64,000 nucleotides of DNA, from contig NZ_WPNZ01000001.1 in the NCBI RefSeq assembly GCF_009755605.1, positions 831,544-895,543 on the forward strand. Reading direction: 5' to 3'. Source of the stretch: Streptomyces typhae. Lineage in GTDB: Bacteria; Actinomycetota; Actinomycetes; Streptomycetales; Streptomycetaceae. The notes below the pieces were generated by a model. It saw only the letters and a program-made list of their open reading frames with translations, was not told the DNA's origin and did no database searches. How positions within the stretch are numbered: the first letter of the stretch is position 1; every line of letters starts with the position of its first letter. The position numbers and the translations under genes are program-made. Shown one piece after another: positions 25,687 to 34,552 of the stretch.

Positions 25687-25750
25687 CCACCGCCCGGCGC
25701 GGCCCCCGCCACTCGTCGTACTTCCGTCACCCCCGTCCTACCATCGCGCC

Positions 25751-26608
25751 ATGCCTGCCGACCCCCGCCGCGACACCCGGGGCATCGTGGACGCCTCCGG
25801 ACTGCTGACCCGCGTACGTTTCCGGCGGCACGCCCCCGCCGAGCCGCTCCGCCCCTACCTGGAGCACTACTGGCTGATCGACTGGGACCTCACGGAGCCC
25901 TACGTGTCCCACGTGGTGCCCCACCCGTCCGTGAACGTCGTCTTCCAGCGGCTGCCGGGGCAGCCGCCGTTCGGGGAGGTGGCGGGCGTCGTCCTCGGAC
26001 TGTTCCGCAAGGAGCTCCGCGGGCGCGGGCGGGTGTGCGGGGCGCAGTTCCGGCCCGGCGGCTTCCGCACGTTCGCCCCGGGCCTCGCGGTGGCGGAGCT
26101 GACGGGGCGGCAGGTGCCGGTGGGGGACGTGTGGCCGCCGCCCGTGACCAGGGGGAAGCACGAGGCGTCGCCCGTGTCCGAGGCGAAGCCCGGGGCCGGT
26201 ACCGCGGAAGCCGTCCTCGGGCCCGACGACGAGCACGCGCGCGTGGCCGCCCTCGACACCTTCCTGCTGCGGCACGGCCCCGCCCCCGACCCGCAGGCCG
26301 ACCTCGCCATGGAGCTCGCCGCCCGCGTCCGCGCCGACCGGACGCTCCGCCGGGTCGGCGACCTGGCGCGTCAGGCGGGCCTGTCGGTGCGGTCGCTGCA
26401 ACGCCTCTTCTCCGCGTACGTGGGCGTCAGCCCGAAGTGGGTGATCCTGCGCTACCGGATCCACGAGGCCCTGGAGCGGGCGGAGTCGACCGCGGGCGTC
26501 GACTGGGCGGCCCTCGCGGCGAGCCTCGGGTACGCCGACCAGGCCCATCTCGTACGGGACTTCACGGCGACGGTCGGGGTGCCGCCGACGGCCTACGCGG
26601 CGGCGTGA
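25751..26608 (+). CDS. AraC family transcriptional regulator
   Basis: A 285-residue regulator. The N-terminal ligand domain (about 15-140) has LRPYLEHYWLIDWDL and HPSVNVVFQ, like the DUF6597-type regulators. The C-terminal double HTH (about 190-280) has VGDLARQAGLSVRSLQRLFSAYVGVSPKW and AASLGYADQAHLVRDF. It is divergent from the DinB-like gene, a pairing that suggests it controls it. The ligand is unknown. Confidence 0.86.
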   Translation: MPADPRRDTRGIVDASGLLTRVRFRRHAPAEPLRPYLEHYWLIDWDLTEPYVSHVVPHPSVNVVFQRLPGQPPFGEVAGVVLGLFRKELRGRGRVCGAQFRPGGFRTFAPGLAVAELTGRQVPVGDVWPPPVTRGKHEASPVSEAKPGAGTAEAVLGPDDEHARVAALDTFLLRHGPAPDPQADLAMELAARVRADRTLRRVGDLARQAGLSVRSLQRLFSAYVGVSPKWVILRYRIHEALERAESTAGVDWAALAASLGYADQAHLVRDFTATVGVPPTAYAAA

Positions 26609-26655
26609 GGCGGCGGCCGGGACCGATTGTCAGACCCTCCGCCTACCGTGAGGGA

Positions 26656-27177
26656 ATGGAGAGATCACCAGCACCGGACATCCGGCTCACGCCCTGGTCC
26701 GAGGGCGACTTCGACCTGCTCGTACGGCACAACGCACCCGAGATGACCGCGCACCTGGGCGGCCCCGAGTCCGACGAGAAGCTCCTCGACCGGCACCGGC
26801 GTTATGTGGGACTCGAAGGCAGCCGCAGCGGCTGGATGTTCCGGATCGCGACGGGCCCCGAGGGGAAGCCGGCCGGGATCGTCGGCTTCTGGGAGACCGC
26901 CCACCGGGGGGAGGACGTCTGGGAGGCCGGATGGGGCGTGCTGCCCGAGTTCCAGGGCCAGGGGATCGCGGCCGCGGCGGTGCGCCTGGTGGTGGCCGAG
27001 GCCCGCGGCACGCAGGCGCGCCGCCATCTGCACGCGTTCCCCTCCGTGGAGAACGCCGCCTCCAACGGGGTGTGCCGCAAGGCGGGCTTCGTCCTGCTCG
27101 GCGAGGAGGACATGGAGTATCCGAAGGGCCACTGGATGCGGTGCAACGACTGGCGGATCGACCTGACACAGGAGTAG
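26656..27177 (+). CDS. GNAT family N-acetyltransferase
   Basis: A 173-residue GNAT protein of the RimJ/RimL-like type. IRLTPWSEGDFDLLVRH opens the fold, GIVGFWET and GWGVLPEFQGQGIAAAAVR form the acetyl-CoA pyrophosphate loop, and NAASNGVCRKAGFVLLGEE closes it. ATG 26656 follows GAGGGA closely. The protein end abuts a gene remnant on the opposite strand. Confidence 0.87.
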   Translation: MERSPAPDIRLTPWSEGDFDLLVRHNAPEMTAHLGGPESDEKLLDRHRRYVGLEGSRSGWMFRIATGPEGKPAGIVGFWETAHRGEDVWEAGWGVLPEFQGQGIAAAAVRLVVAEARGTQARRHLHAFPSVENAASNGVCRKAGFVLLGEEDMEYPKGHWMRCNDWRIDLTQE

Positions 27178-27485
27178 CCGGCGGCACCGCCGTTCCAGAC
27201 GGTGCCCACGGTCACGGTGACCTCGCGCGGCGCGCCCCGCAGCCGCACGGCGAGGTGCAGCCGCTCCCCCTGCCCGCCCGCGGGCAGCGCTTCCGTGCGG
27301 CACAGCACGGCCCGCGGGCCCGGCCGTACACAGGTGCCCGGCAGGCGCTCGCCGTCCTCCAGGGGCACGGACCAGACGAGCCGGACCGTGGCACCGGGGA
27401 CGTCGTCGGGCCCGTGGTTCTCCGGCGTCAGCGAGACCGCCGCGAGGCCGCGGGTCATGGCGACGCGCCCGTGATGGGCCACGTC
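27178..27485 (-). pseudogene. Remnant of a secreted DUF11-like protein gene
   Basis: On the minus strand the translation [33 protein letters not shown] and [13 protein letters not shown] matches, from memory, the repeat-like extracellular domain of Streptomyces secreted proteins. There is no signal peptide or start, and the similarity stops at WNGGAAG, exactly where the convergent GNAT gene ends. In intact relatives it continues past WNGG. The 376-bp gap between GNAT and ynfA holds only this remnant. Confidence 0.5.
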
Positions 27486-27553
27486 GGCCCCGGCCCCGGC
27501 CCCGGCGGCCTCGGCGCCGGTCCGGACCCTCCGGAACCCCGCATGCCACCCTG

Positions 27554-27895
27554 ATGACCATGCCGATCGCCCGCTCCGCAGCACTCTTCGTCGTCGCCGC
27601 CCTCTTCGAGATCGGGGGCGCCTGGCTGGTCTGGCAGGGCGTGCGCGAGCACCGCGGCTGGCTGTGGATCGGCGCCGGAGTGCTCGCGCTCGGCGCCTAC
27701 GGCTTCGTCGCCACCCTTCAGCCCGACGCCGAGTTCGGCCGGATCCTGGCCGCGTACGGCGGGGTCTTCGTGGCCGGTTCGCTCGCCTGGGGCGCGGTCG
27801 CGGACGGCTACCGGCCCGACCGCTGGGACGTCACGGGGGCGCTGATCTGCCTCGCGGGCATGGCCGTGATCATGTACGCCCCGCGCGGCAACTGA
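27554..27895 (+). CDS. YnfA/UPF0060 family membrane protein
   Basis: A 113-residue protein with four membrane helices typical of the YnfA family: [54 protein letters not shown] and [20 protein letters not shown]. The family resembles small multidrug transporters, but its function is not settled. ATG 27560 is an alternative start. Confidence 0.92.
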   Translation: MTMPIARSAALFVVAALFEIGGAWLVWQGVREHRGWLWIGAGVLALGAYGFVATLQPDAEFGRILAAYGGVFVAGSLAWGAVADGYRPDRWDVTGALICLAGMAVIMYAPRGN

Positions 27896-27938
27896 GGAGG
27901 CCCGACTCCCCGTGAGGCCAGGGCGCCCGCCCGCCTAT

Positions 27939-27986
27939 GCTGACCGGACCGGCTCAGCGCCTGCTGACCGGGCCGGTTCAGCGCCC
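27939..27986. repeat. 24-bp tandem duplication upstream of SDR gene
   Basis: Two units of about 24 bp (core GCTGACCGG, then CCGG, then TCAGCGCC), differing at four positions. Confidence 0.8.
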
Positions 27987-28029
27987 GAACTCAGCACCCG
28001 AGCCCCAACTCGAACTCCAGGGAGCCCGC

Positions 28030-28806
28030 ATGGCAGCCGCCGAAACGCCCCGCAAGCCCGGCATCGCGATCGTCACCGGTGCCAGCGGCGGCATCGGCGC
28101 GGCCACCGCACGCGGCCTCGCTGCGGCCGGTCACCGGGTGGTGCTCACGGCCCGCCGCAAGGACCGCATCGAGGCCCTGGCCGCCGAGCTGACGGCAGCG
28201 GGCCACGACGCGACGGCGTACGCCCTCGACGTCACCGACCGTGCGGCCGTCGACACGTTCGCGACGGCCTTCCGCAAGGTGGCGGTCCTCGTGAACAACG
28301 CGGGCGGCGCGCTCGGCGCCGACCCGGTCGCGACGGGCGACCCCGAGGACTGGCGCCGGATGTACGAGACGAACGTCATCGGCACCCTGAACGTCACCCA
28401 GGCCCTGCTCCCCGCGCTCACCGCGAGCGGCGACGGCACCGTGGTCGTGGTGTCCTCGACGGCGGGCCACGGCACGTACGAGGGCGGCGCCGGATACGTC
28501 GCGGCCAAGCACGCCGAGCACGTGCTCGCCGAGACCCTCCGTCTGGAGATCGTCGGCACCCCGGTGCGGGTGATCGAGATCGCCCCCGGCATGGTCAGGA
28601 CGGAAGGTTTCGCGCTGACGCGGTTCGGCGGCGACGAGGAGAAGGCCGCGAAGGTCTACGCGGGCGTGGCCGAGCCGCTCACCGCTGACGACGTGGCGGA
28701 CACCATCACCTGGGCGGTCACCCGCCCGCCGCACGTCAACGTCGACCTCCTCGTGGTCCGCCCCCGCGCCCAGGCGTCCAACACGAAGGTCCACCGGGAG
28801 CTGTGA
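28030..28806 (+). CDS. Short-chain dehydrogenase/reductase
   Basis: A 258-residue classical SDR. The NAD(P) site TGASGGIG near residue 17, LVNNAGGALG, the catalytic Ser in VVVSSTAG and the YVAAK pair are present, with IAPGMVRTE after. The basic residue in TARRKDR suggests NADP preference. GGGAG precedes ATG 28030. It is related to the YdfG/serine dehydrogenase type by length; the substrate is unknown. The small downstream gene starts at its stop codon. Confidence 0.88.
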   Translation: MAAAETPRKPGIAIVTGASGGIGAATARGLAAAGHRVVLTARRKDRIEALAAELTAAGHDATAYALDVTDRAAVDTFATAFRKVAVLVNNAGGALGADPVATGDPEDWRRMYETNVIGTLNVTQALLPALTASGDGTVVVVSSTAGHGTYEGGAGYVAAKHAEHVLAETLRLEIVGTPVRVIEIAPGMVRTEGFALTRFGGDEEKAAKVYAGVAEPLTADDVADTITWAVTRPPHVNVDLLVVRPRAQASNTKVHREL

Positions 28807-29015
28807 TGACGTACGCCGCGGACGACCCCGGCTCCCCCGGCGGCTCGCCCGACTCCCCCGACCCCCTGGCCAGGCTCACCTACGAACAGGAGTCCCGCCG
28901 CCTGGCCGAGGAGAAGAAGAACGAACGCATGGTGTGGTGGTACCTCGCGTACTTCCTCTTCGGCATCCACATCGTCGCCTTCGTCATGATCTACGCGGTC
29001 ACCCACTCCGAGTAG
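28806..29015 (+). CDS. Small single-helix membrane protein
   Basis: A 69-residue protein with a Pro/Asp/Ser-rich N-terminus, a charged helix (YEQESRRLAEEKKNERM) and one membrane helix (VWWYLAYFLFGIHIVAFVMI). The ATG overlaps the SDR stop (TGATG), so it is translationally coupled. Such proteins of unknown function are common in actinomycetes. Confidence 0.75.
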   Translation: MTYAADDPGSPGGSPDSPDPLARLTYEQESRRLAEEKKNERMVWWYLAYFLFGIHIVAFVMIYAVTHSE

Positions 29016-29019
29016 GCCC

Positions 29020-29043
29020 CCGCCCCCGCCGGGCCGGGGGCGG
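29020..29043. terminator. Short hairpin between convergent genes
   Basis: CCGCCCCCG (29020-29028) pairs with CGGGGGCGG (29035-29043) between the small membrane protein gene and rtcB. Confidence 0.5.
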
Positions 29044-29055
29044 ACCACTCGGCGG

Positions 29056-30249
29056 TCAGCCCTTGACGCAGACGACCTGCTTCAGCTTCGCCACCACCTC
29101 GACCAGGTCCGTCTGCTGGTCGATGACCTTGTCGATGGACTTGTACGCACCGGGGATCTCGTCCACGACGCCGGAGTCCTTGCGGCACTCCACGCCCCGC
29201 GTCTGCTCCTCCAGGTCCCGCGTCGAGAACCGCTTCTTCGCGGCGTTGCGGCTCATCCTGCGGCCCGCGCCGTGCGACGCGGAGTTGAAGGACGCCTCGT
29301 TCCCGAGGCCCTTCACGATGTACGAGCCGGTGCCCATGGAACCCGGGATGATGCCGTGGTCGCCGGACCCCGCGCGGATCGCGCCCTTGCGGGTCACCAG
29401 CAGGTCCATGCCGTCGTACCGCTCCTCGGACACGTAGTTGTGGTGGCAGGAGATCTCCTGCTCGAAGTCCGGCCGGGCCTTCTTGAACTCCTTGCGGACC
29501 ACGTCCTTCAGGAGCTCCATCATGAGCTTGCGGTTGTGCTTCGCGTACTCCTGCGCCCAGAACAGGTCGTTGCGGTACGCCGCCATCTGCGGGGTGTCCG
29601 CGATGAAGACGGCCAGGTCGCGGTCCACCAGACCCTGGTTGTGCGGCAGGTCGCGGGCGACGCCGATGTGGTGGTCGGCGAGTTCCTTGCCGATGTTGCG
29701 GGAGCCGGAGTGCAGCATGAGCCAGACGGAATCGTTCAGATCAAGGCAGACCTCGACGAAGTGGTTTCCCGATCCGAGCGTTCCCATCTGCTTCACGGCT
29801 CGCTCCTGACGGAACTTGACCGCCTCCGCCACCCCGTCGAACCGCCCCCAGAAGTCGTCCCAGCCCCCCGCGGCCACCCCGTGGAAGCGCCCCGGCTCGA
29901 CGGGGTCCTCGTGCATCCCCCGCCCCACCGGAATCGCCTGCTCGATCCGCGACCGCAGCCGGGACAGGTCGTCGGGCAGGTCGGCGGCCGTCAGCGACGT
30001 CCGCACCGCCGACATCCCGCAGCCGATGTCGACCCCCACCGCGGCCGGGCACACCGCGCCCCGCATGGCGATGACCGAGCCCACCGTCGCACCCTTGCCG
30101 AAGTGGACGTCCGGCATGACGGCCAGGCCCTTGATCCACGGCAGCGTGGCGACGTTGCGGAGCTGCTGCATCGCGGCACCCTCGACCGTCTTCGGGTCCG
30201 CCCACATCCGGATGGGCACGTTCGCCCCCGGCAGTTCCACGTACGACAT
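29056..30249 (-). CDS. rtcB: RNA-splicing ligase RtcB
   Basis: A 397-residue RNA ligase that joins 2',3'-cyclic phosphate or 3'-phosphate to 5'-OH ends with GTP and Mn. Metal-site residues are seen in MPDVHFGKGATVG, VGVDIGCGM (D74, C77), LGSGNHFVEV and LMLHSGSRNIG. The guanylylated His lies in SASHGAGRRMSR. ATG 30249 has GAGGAAG before it. It stands alone with about 240 bp to the divergent lipoprotein gene, and no rtcA or archease gene is near. Confidence 0.95.
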   Translation of the reverse strand: MSYVELPGANVPIRMWADPKTVEGAAMQQLRNVATLPWIKGLAVMPDVHFGKGATVGSVIAMRGAVCPAAVGVDIGCGMSAVRTSLTAADLPDDLSRLRSRIEQAIPVGRGMHEDPVEPGRFHGVAAGGWDDFWGRFDGVAEAVKFRQERAVKQMGTLGSGNHFVEVCLDLNDSVWLMLHSGSRNIGKELADHHIGVARDLPHNQGLVDRDLAVFIADTPQMAAYRNDLFWAQEYAKHNRKLMMELLKDVVRKEFKKARPDFEQEISCHHNYVSEERYDGMDLLVTRKGAIRAGSGDHGIIPGSMGTGSYIVKGLGNEASFNSASHGAGRRMSRNAAKKRFSTRDLEEQTRGVECRKDSGVVDEIPGAYKSIDKVIDQQTDLVEVVAKLKQVVCVKG

Positions 30250-30486
30250 GACTTCCTCATTCCCCCGTACAACAACAAAAGACGTGAAGCGCAAATACCG
30301 GCGCCAAGGTCGACGTATGAGACAACGGACCGGCATCCACAGCGGCGCGTGCGATACACATTGTGTCCACCGGTCGTCCGCCGGCGGCAACCGAATAACC
30401 AGGCCGGACGGGTCCGGTGACGCAGGGCCCGGAGCACGTCCCGCCGGGCCGGTCCACCACCGTCCACGTCGAGAGGAGCCAGCACG

Positions 30487-31479
30487 GTGCAGCGGAGGGT
30501 CTACGTACCGGGCGCCGCCGCGCTCCTCGTGGCGCTGCTCGCCGGGTGCACCGGCAGCTCGGGCACCGCCGACGGCGACGACGGCAAGTCGGGCGAGTCC
30601 GGCAGCGCCACGGCCGTCGCGGAGCCCGGCAAGTACCGCACCCTGCCCGAGCCCTGCGGCGCGGTCGACCACTCCTCCCTCGACTCGCTGCTGCCCGGCA
30701 TCACGGACATCGAGGACTCGGTCCAGCGCGAGAAGGCCTACGAGGGTGCCGCCACGGTCACCTACGACACCGACCGGCGCGTGGGCTGCCGCTGGAAGAT
30801 CGAGGCGCCCGAGGCCACGCACCACCTCCTGGTCGACTTCGAGCGCGTGGTGTCGTACGACGGGACGGTCAGCGACGACACCCGCGCCGAGGACAACTAC
30901 CGGACGAAGCTGACAGAGGCGGGCATTCCGGAACCTTCGGATTCCGAGACCCCCGGGGGCAGCGACGAGCCCGGCGCGTCGGACGGCCCCTCCGCGGGCG
31001 ACTCGAACAGCCCCTCCGCAGGCGACTCGAACAGCCACTCCGCAGGCGACAAGGGCGAGAGCGACGAGAGCAAAGGCGGCGAGTCCGGTTCCCCCGCGCG
31101 CGCCGACGACGACTCCCGCGGTTCCCGGGGTGCCCGCGGCTCCCACAAGGCCGACGCCCCCACCCCCCGCGCCACCGACGGCGAGGACGCCACCGACGGC
31201 GAGGACGACCCCGCGGCCACCCGGTCCACCCCCGAGGGCTACGAACCCCGCACCCTCGACGACCTGGGCGACGAGGCCTTCATCAACGACGCCCTCGCGA
31301 CCGCCGCGGCGGCCACCCGACACCGCACCGTGACTGTGGTGTTCCGCACGTCGAACGTGATCGTCACCGTCGAGTACGACGAGCAGCCGGCCCGCCGCAC
31401 CGAGGTGCCCGATTCAAAGGAAATGCAGGACAACGCGCGCGGACTGGCCGAAAAACTCGCCGACAGGTTCGACGGCTGA
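30487..31479 (+). CDS. DUF3558 lipoprotein (first of two)
   Basis: A 330-residue lipoprotein with lipobox LAGC (Cys near residue 21). The DUF3558 domain is split: LPEPCGAVDHSSLDSLLPG and RRVGCRWKIEAPEATHHLLVDF before, and FINDALATAAAATRHRTVTVVFRTSNVIVTVEYDE after, a Ser/Asp/Gly-rich stretch of about 110 residues that includes tandem SAGDSNS units. Function of the family is unknown. GTG 30487 follows GAGGAG. A second DUF3558 gene comes next. Confidence 0.82.
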   Translation: MQRRVYVPGAAALLVALLAGCTGSSGTADGDDGKSGESGSATAVAEPGKYRTLPEPCGAVDHSSLDSLLPGITDIEDSVQREKAYEGAATVTYDTDRRVGCRWKIEAPEATHHLLVDFERVVSYDGTVSDDTRAEDNYRTKLTEAGIPEPSDSETPGGSDEPGASDGPSAGDSNSPSAGDSNSHSAGDKGESDESKGGESGSPARADDDSRGSRGARGSHKADAPTPRATDGEDATDGEDDPAATRSTPEGYEPRTLDDLGDEAFINDALATAAAATRHRTVTVVFRTSNVIVTVEYDEQPARRTEVPDSKEMQDNARGLAEKLADRFDG

Positions 31480-31564
31480 CGGCCCCGCCGTCCACCCGCG
31501 GGCTGCCGGGAACCCGGGTCACCCGGTGCGCACACCGCGTACGGTGACTCAACGGCCCCATCGA

Positions 31565-31628
31565 ACGGCACGGACATCGAACAGCACGGACATCGAACAG
31601 CACGGACGCCGAGCAGCACGGACGCCGA
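31565..31628. repeat. Four 16-bp tandem units between the DUF3558 genes
   Basis: Units with the core CAGCACGGACATCGAA or CAGCACGGACGCCGAG repeat four times. They are followed at 31636-31670 by GTGAACCCGTGAACC repeats up to the next ribosome binding site. Confidence 0.88.
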
Positions 31629-31692
31629 GCGACCCGAGTGAACCCGTGAACCCGAGTGAACCCGTGAAACCGTGAACCTGAGTGAAGGAACC

Positions 31693-32652
31693 ATGCACCG
31701 ACCCGCACAGCGACAGCGACAGCGACTCACCCGCGTTCTTGTGGGCGCGGCCGCCGTACCGGTGATCCTCTTCGCCTCCGCCTGCAGCGGCGACGACTCC
31801 GGATCGGACGGGGACAAGAAGGACTCCGGCGCCGCCGAGTCCTCGGCCTCCGCGTCGGGTGGCGCCGACGGCTCCGGCGACAAGCCCGCCGAGGTGGAGA
31901 AGGCCGTCTTCAGCAAGCTCCCCGAGCCCTGTGACGCGCTCTCCAAGGAGACGCTCGGCGACCTCGTCCCGGCCGCCAAGAACAAGTCCGGCAAGGCGGG
32001 CACGTCGGAAGACGTGTCCACGCGTGGCAACTGCACCTGGGACAGCCTGGACAACAACGGCGTCGACGGCTCGCAGTTCCGCTGGCTGCGCGTCTCGCTG
32101 AACCGCTTCGAGTCCGACCAGTCGCTCGGCGCGGGCGCCAAGCGCGCCCGGACGAACTTCACCAAGCAGGTCACCGACGCCCAGGCGGCGAAGGACGCCA
32201 AGGACGTCAAGACCACGCCGGTGCAGGGCGTGGGCGACCAGGCGACGCTGGTCAGCTACGACGTCAAGAAGGACAAGGACACCTTCAAGCAGCAGACGAT
32301 CGTGGCCCGCGTGGAGAACGCCGTCGTCACCGTCGACTACAACGGCGCCGGGCTCGCGGGCGACAAGTCGCCGGACGGGGCCGCGCTCGCCAAGGACGCC
32401 CAGAAGGCGGCGAAGGAAGCCGTCGCCGCGGTCACCGCCGCCAACAAGGCGGGCGGCGCCGAGGACCCGGCCGCGGGCGGCGAGGAGACCGGTGAGGGCA
32501 AGGACGCCACCAAGGACTCTTCGAAGGACTCCTCGAAGGACTCCTCGAAGCCCGAGGACTCCAAGGACAAGGGCTCCAAGGAGTCCAAGGAGACCGGCGA
32601 GGGGTCCGGCGAGGGGTCCGGTGCCGCGCCCGAGAACGACGCGAAGAGCTGA
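31693..32652 (+). CDS. DUF3558 lipoprotein (second of two)
   Basis: A 319-residue lipoprotein with lipobox ASAC near residue 32. The DUF3558 domain has KLPEPCDALSKETLGDLVP, RGNCTWDS, FRWLRVSLNRFES and QQTIVARVENAVVTVDYNG. The last 80 residues are Lys/Asp/Ser-rich with KDSSKDSSKDSS repeats. ATG 31693 follows GAAGGA. It probably duplicates the ancestor of the neighbour, though the two are now quite different. A double hairpin terminator follows. Confidence 0.83.
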   Translation: MHRPAQRQRQRLTRVLVGAAAVPVILFASACSGDDSGSDGDKKDSGAAESSASASGGADGSGDKPAEVEKAVFSKLPEPCDALSKETLGDLVPAAKNKSGKAGTSEDVSTRGNCTWDSLDNNGVDGSQFRWLRVSLNRFESDQSLGAGAKRARTNFTKQVTDAQAAKDAKDVKTTPVQGVGDQATLVSYDVKKDKDTFKQQTIVARVENAVVTVDYNGAGLAGDKSPDGAALAKDAQKAAKEAVAAVTAANKAGGAEDPAAGGEETGEGKDATKDSSKDSSKDSSKPEDSKDKGSKESKETGEGSGEGSGAAPENDAKS

Positions 32653-32673
32653 CCCGCACTCTCGACGACACAT

Positions 32674-32729
32674 CAACTCGCCGCTCCCACAGGCGAGTTG
32701 CAGGAGCCCGGCCGCCTCTGCGGCCGGGC
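32674..32729. terminator. Double hairpin terminator
   Basis: CAACTCGCC pairs with GGCGAGTTG (32674-32700), and a GCCCGGCCGC/GCGGCCGGGC hairpin follows (32706-32729). Confidence 0.75.
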
Positions 32730-32844
32730 TTCCGGCGTACCGGCGTACGAGTGCGCGCACACATGTGCCAGGCTGTCGCTCGCAACACGCCGGACAGGCA
32801 CCGGACAGGCGCCGGTACAGGCACAGGCAGGGAGGGGTTCGCGG

Positions 32845-34500
32845 GTGGCCGCGATGCAGCTGACACGCATGCACCGGATACTCATCGGGGTCGTCGTCTT
32901 CGGTGCGCTCGTCATCGCCGGGATCGGCTTCGCGGGGTCGTACGCGGCCGTGCGCGAGCTGGCCGAGAAGAAGGGCTTCGGCTCCTTCTCGATGGTCTTC
33001 CCCATCGGCATCGACGCGGGCATCTGCGTCCTGCTGGCGCTCGACCTCCTGCTGACCTGGATCAGGATCCCCTTCCCGCTGCTCCGCCAGACGGCCTGGC
33101 TGCTCACGGCCGCCACCATCGCCTTCAACGGCGCCGCGGCCTGGCCGGACCCGCTGGGCGTGGGCATGCACGCGGTCATCCCGGTGCTCTTCGTGGTCGC
33201 GGTGGAGGCGGCCCGGCACGCGATCGGCCGCATCGCCGACATCACCGCCGACAAGCACATGGAGGGCGTGCGCATGACGCGCTGGCTGCTCTCCCCCGTG
33301 CCGACGTTCCTGCTGTGGCGGCGCATGAAGCTGTGGGAGCTGCGCTCCTACGACCAGGTGATCAAGCTGGAGCAGGAGCGCCTGGTGTACCAGGCCCGGC
33401 TGCGGTCCCGCTTCGGCCGCTCCTGGCGCCGCAAGGCCCCGGTGGAGTCCCTGATGCCGCTGCGGCTGGCCCGCTACGGGGTGCCGCTCGCGGAGACCGC
33501 CCCCGCGGGCCTGGCCGCCGCGGGCATCGAACCGGCGCTGCTCCCGCCCGTGTCGCTGGACCCCCAGGCCCCGCCGGTTTCCCAGGCGTCCCCGACCCCG
33601 CCCAAGCCGGAACTGACGAAGGCCGAGCCCCCGGCCCTCACCAAGGACCCGTCCCCGGAGCCCCGCCCCGCCCCGGCCCCGGAGCCCGCCCCCGAGGACC
33701 ACCCGCACCCCGAGGAACACCAGCACCCCGAAGAGCCCCCGCACCCCGAGGAGCAGCAGCCCGGCGCCCACGCGAGCCCGTGGTTCGCGGCCCCGCAGCA
33801 GCCGCAGCAGTACGCCGAAGGCCCGGTGTCGTACGACCCGGAGGCCCCGTACGACGAGTGGTACGAGGAACAGGCCCAGGAGCAGGGCTACGCGGAGCAG
33901 TTGGCGTACGAGCAGCAGCAGTACGCGGACCAGCAGGCGTACGAGCAGCAGGCCCACGCACAAGGGGCCCACGAGCAGCAGGCCCGCGCGCAAGGGGCGT
34001 ACGAGCAGCAGCCGCACGCCCAGCAAGCCGACATCCAGCAGACGCACGCCCAGCAAGCCAACATCCAGCCGGGCTACGACCCGCGGGCCGAAGCGTTCGA
34101 CGACGGCTCGGGCTTCCGCGTCCCGGCGGGGCCGGGTCGCACCCGCCCCCTCGCCAACCCCCCGCTGATCCCGGGCCCGCGCGAGGAACAGGCTCCGCCT
34201 CCCGAGAGCGCCCCGGAGCCGGCGCCGGAGCCCCTGCCCGAGCCCGCCGCAGCGGAGAGCGCGGGCCTCCCGGACGACATGACCCGCGAGGAGGCGTACT
34301 TCAACGCCTTCCGCAAGTACGTGAGCGAGATGGGCGACTACCCCAACGCCCGCCAGTTCAGCCTGTACCTGATGGACCTGTACGGCGTCACGGGCCAGTC
34401 CGGCGGCCCCCTGACGGAGAGCACCCTGCGCCCGTACCTGCGCGGCTTCCGCGACCGCTACCAGCGCTCACTCGACGAGGACGCCGAGCACATCGCGTAG
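32845..34500 (+). CDS. DUF2637 membrane protein with Gln-rich tail
   Basis: A 551-residue protein. Four membrane helices near residues 10-130 form the DUF2637 (SpdB-like) part: ILIGVVVFGALVIAGIGFAGSY, FSMVFPIGIDAGICVLLALDLLL, and so on. A basic segment (LWRRMKLWELRSYDQVIKLEQERLVYQARLRSRFG) follows, then about 250 residues rich in Pro, Glu and Gln with AYEQQ/HAQQA repeats, and a final helical domain (ARQFSLYLMDLYGVTGQ). GTG 32845 follows GGAGGGG. DUF2637 proteins occur on conjugative elements and on chromosomes; nothing else here is a transfer gene. Confidence 0.8.
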   Translation: MAAMQLTRMHRILIGVVVFGALVIAGIGFAGSYAAVRELAEKKGFGSFSMVFPIGIDAGICVLLALDLLLTWIRIPFPLLRQTAWLLTAATIAFNGAAAWPDPLGVGMHAVIPVLFVVAVEAARHAIGRIADITADKHMEGVRMTRWLLSPVPTFLLWRRMKLWELRSYDQVIKLEQERLVYQARLRSRFGRSWRRKAPVESLMPLRLARYGVPLAETAPAGLAAAGIEPALLPPVSLDPQAPPVSQASPTPPKPELTKAEPPALTKDPSPEPRPAPAPEPAPEDHPHPEEHQHPEEPPHPEEQQPGAHASPWFAAPQQPQQYAEGPVSYDPEAPYDEWYEEQAQEQGYAEQLAYEQQQYADQQAYEQQAHAQGAHEQQARAQGAYEQQPHAQQADIQQTHAQQANIQPGYDPRAEAFDDGSGFRVPAGPGRTRPLANPPLIPGPREEQAPPPESAPEPAPEPLPEPAAAESAGLPDDMTREEAYFNAFRKYVSEMGDYPNARQFSLYLMDLYGVTGQSGGPLTESTLRPYLRGFRDRYQRSLDEDAEHIA

Positions 34501-34552
34501 CGCGCCTGCCTGAATCAGAGGCCGACTTCCATACCTGGCGGGAGCGGGCACC

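Noticed and set aside
30250..30486. Possible RNA element between rtcB and the DUF3558 gene
   Set aside because: Only short imperfect repeats (ACACATTGTGT) were seen, and no known RNA fold could be made out.
29056..31323. Extended 755-residue version of RtcB
   Set aside because: The upstream half is antisense to the DUF3558 lipoprotein gene; ATG 30249 has a ribosome binding site and gives the normal RtcB length.
32845..34500. DUF2637 gene as evidence of a conjugative element
   Set aside because: No tra, rep or integrase gene occurs in the window, and the domain is also found on chromosomes.
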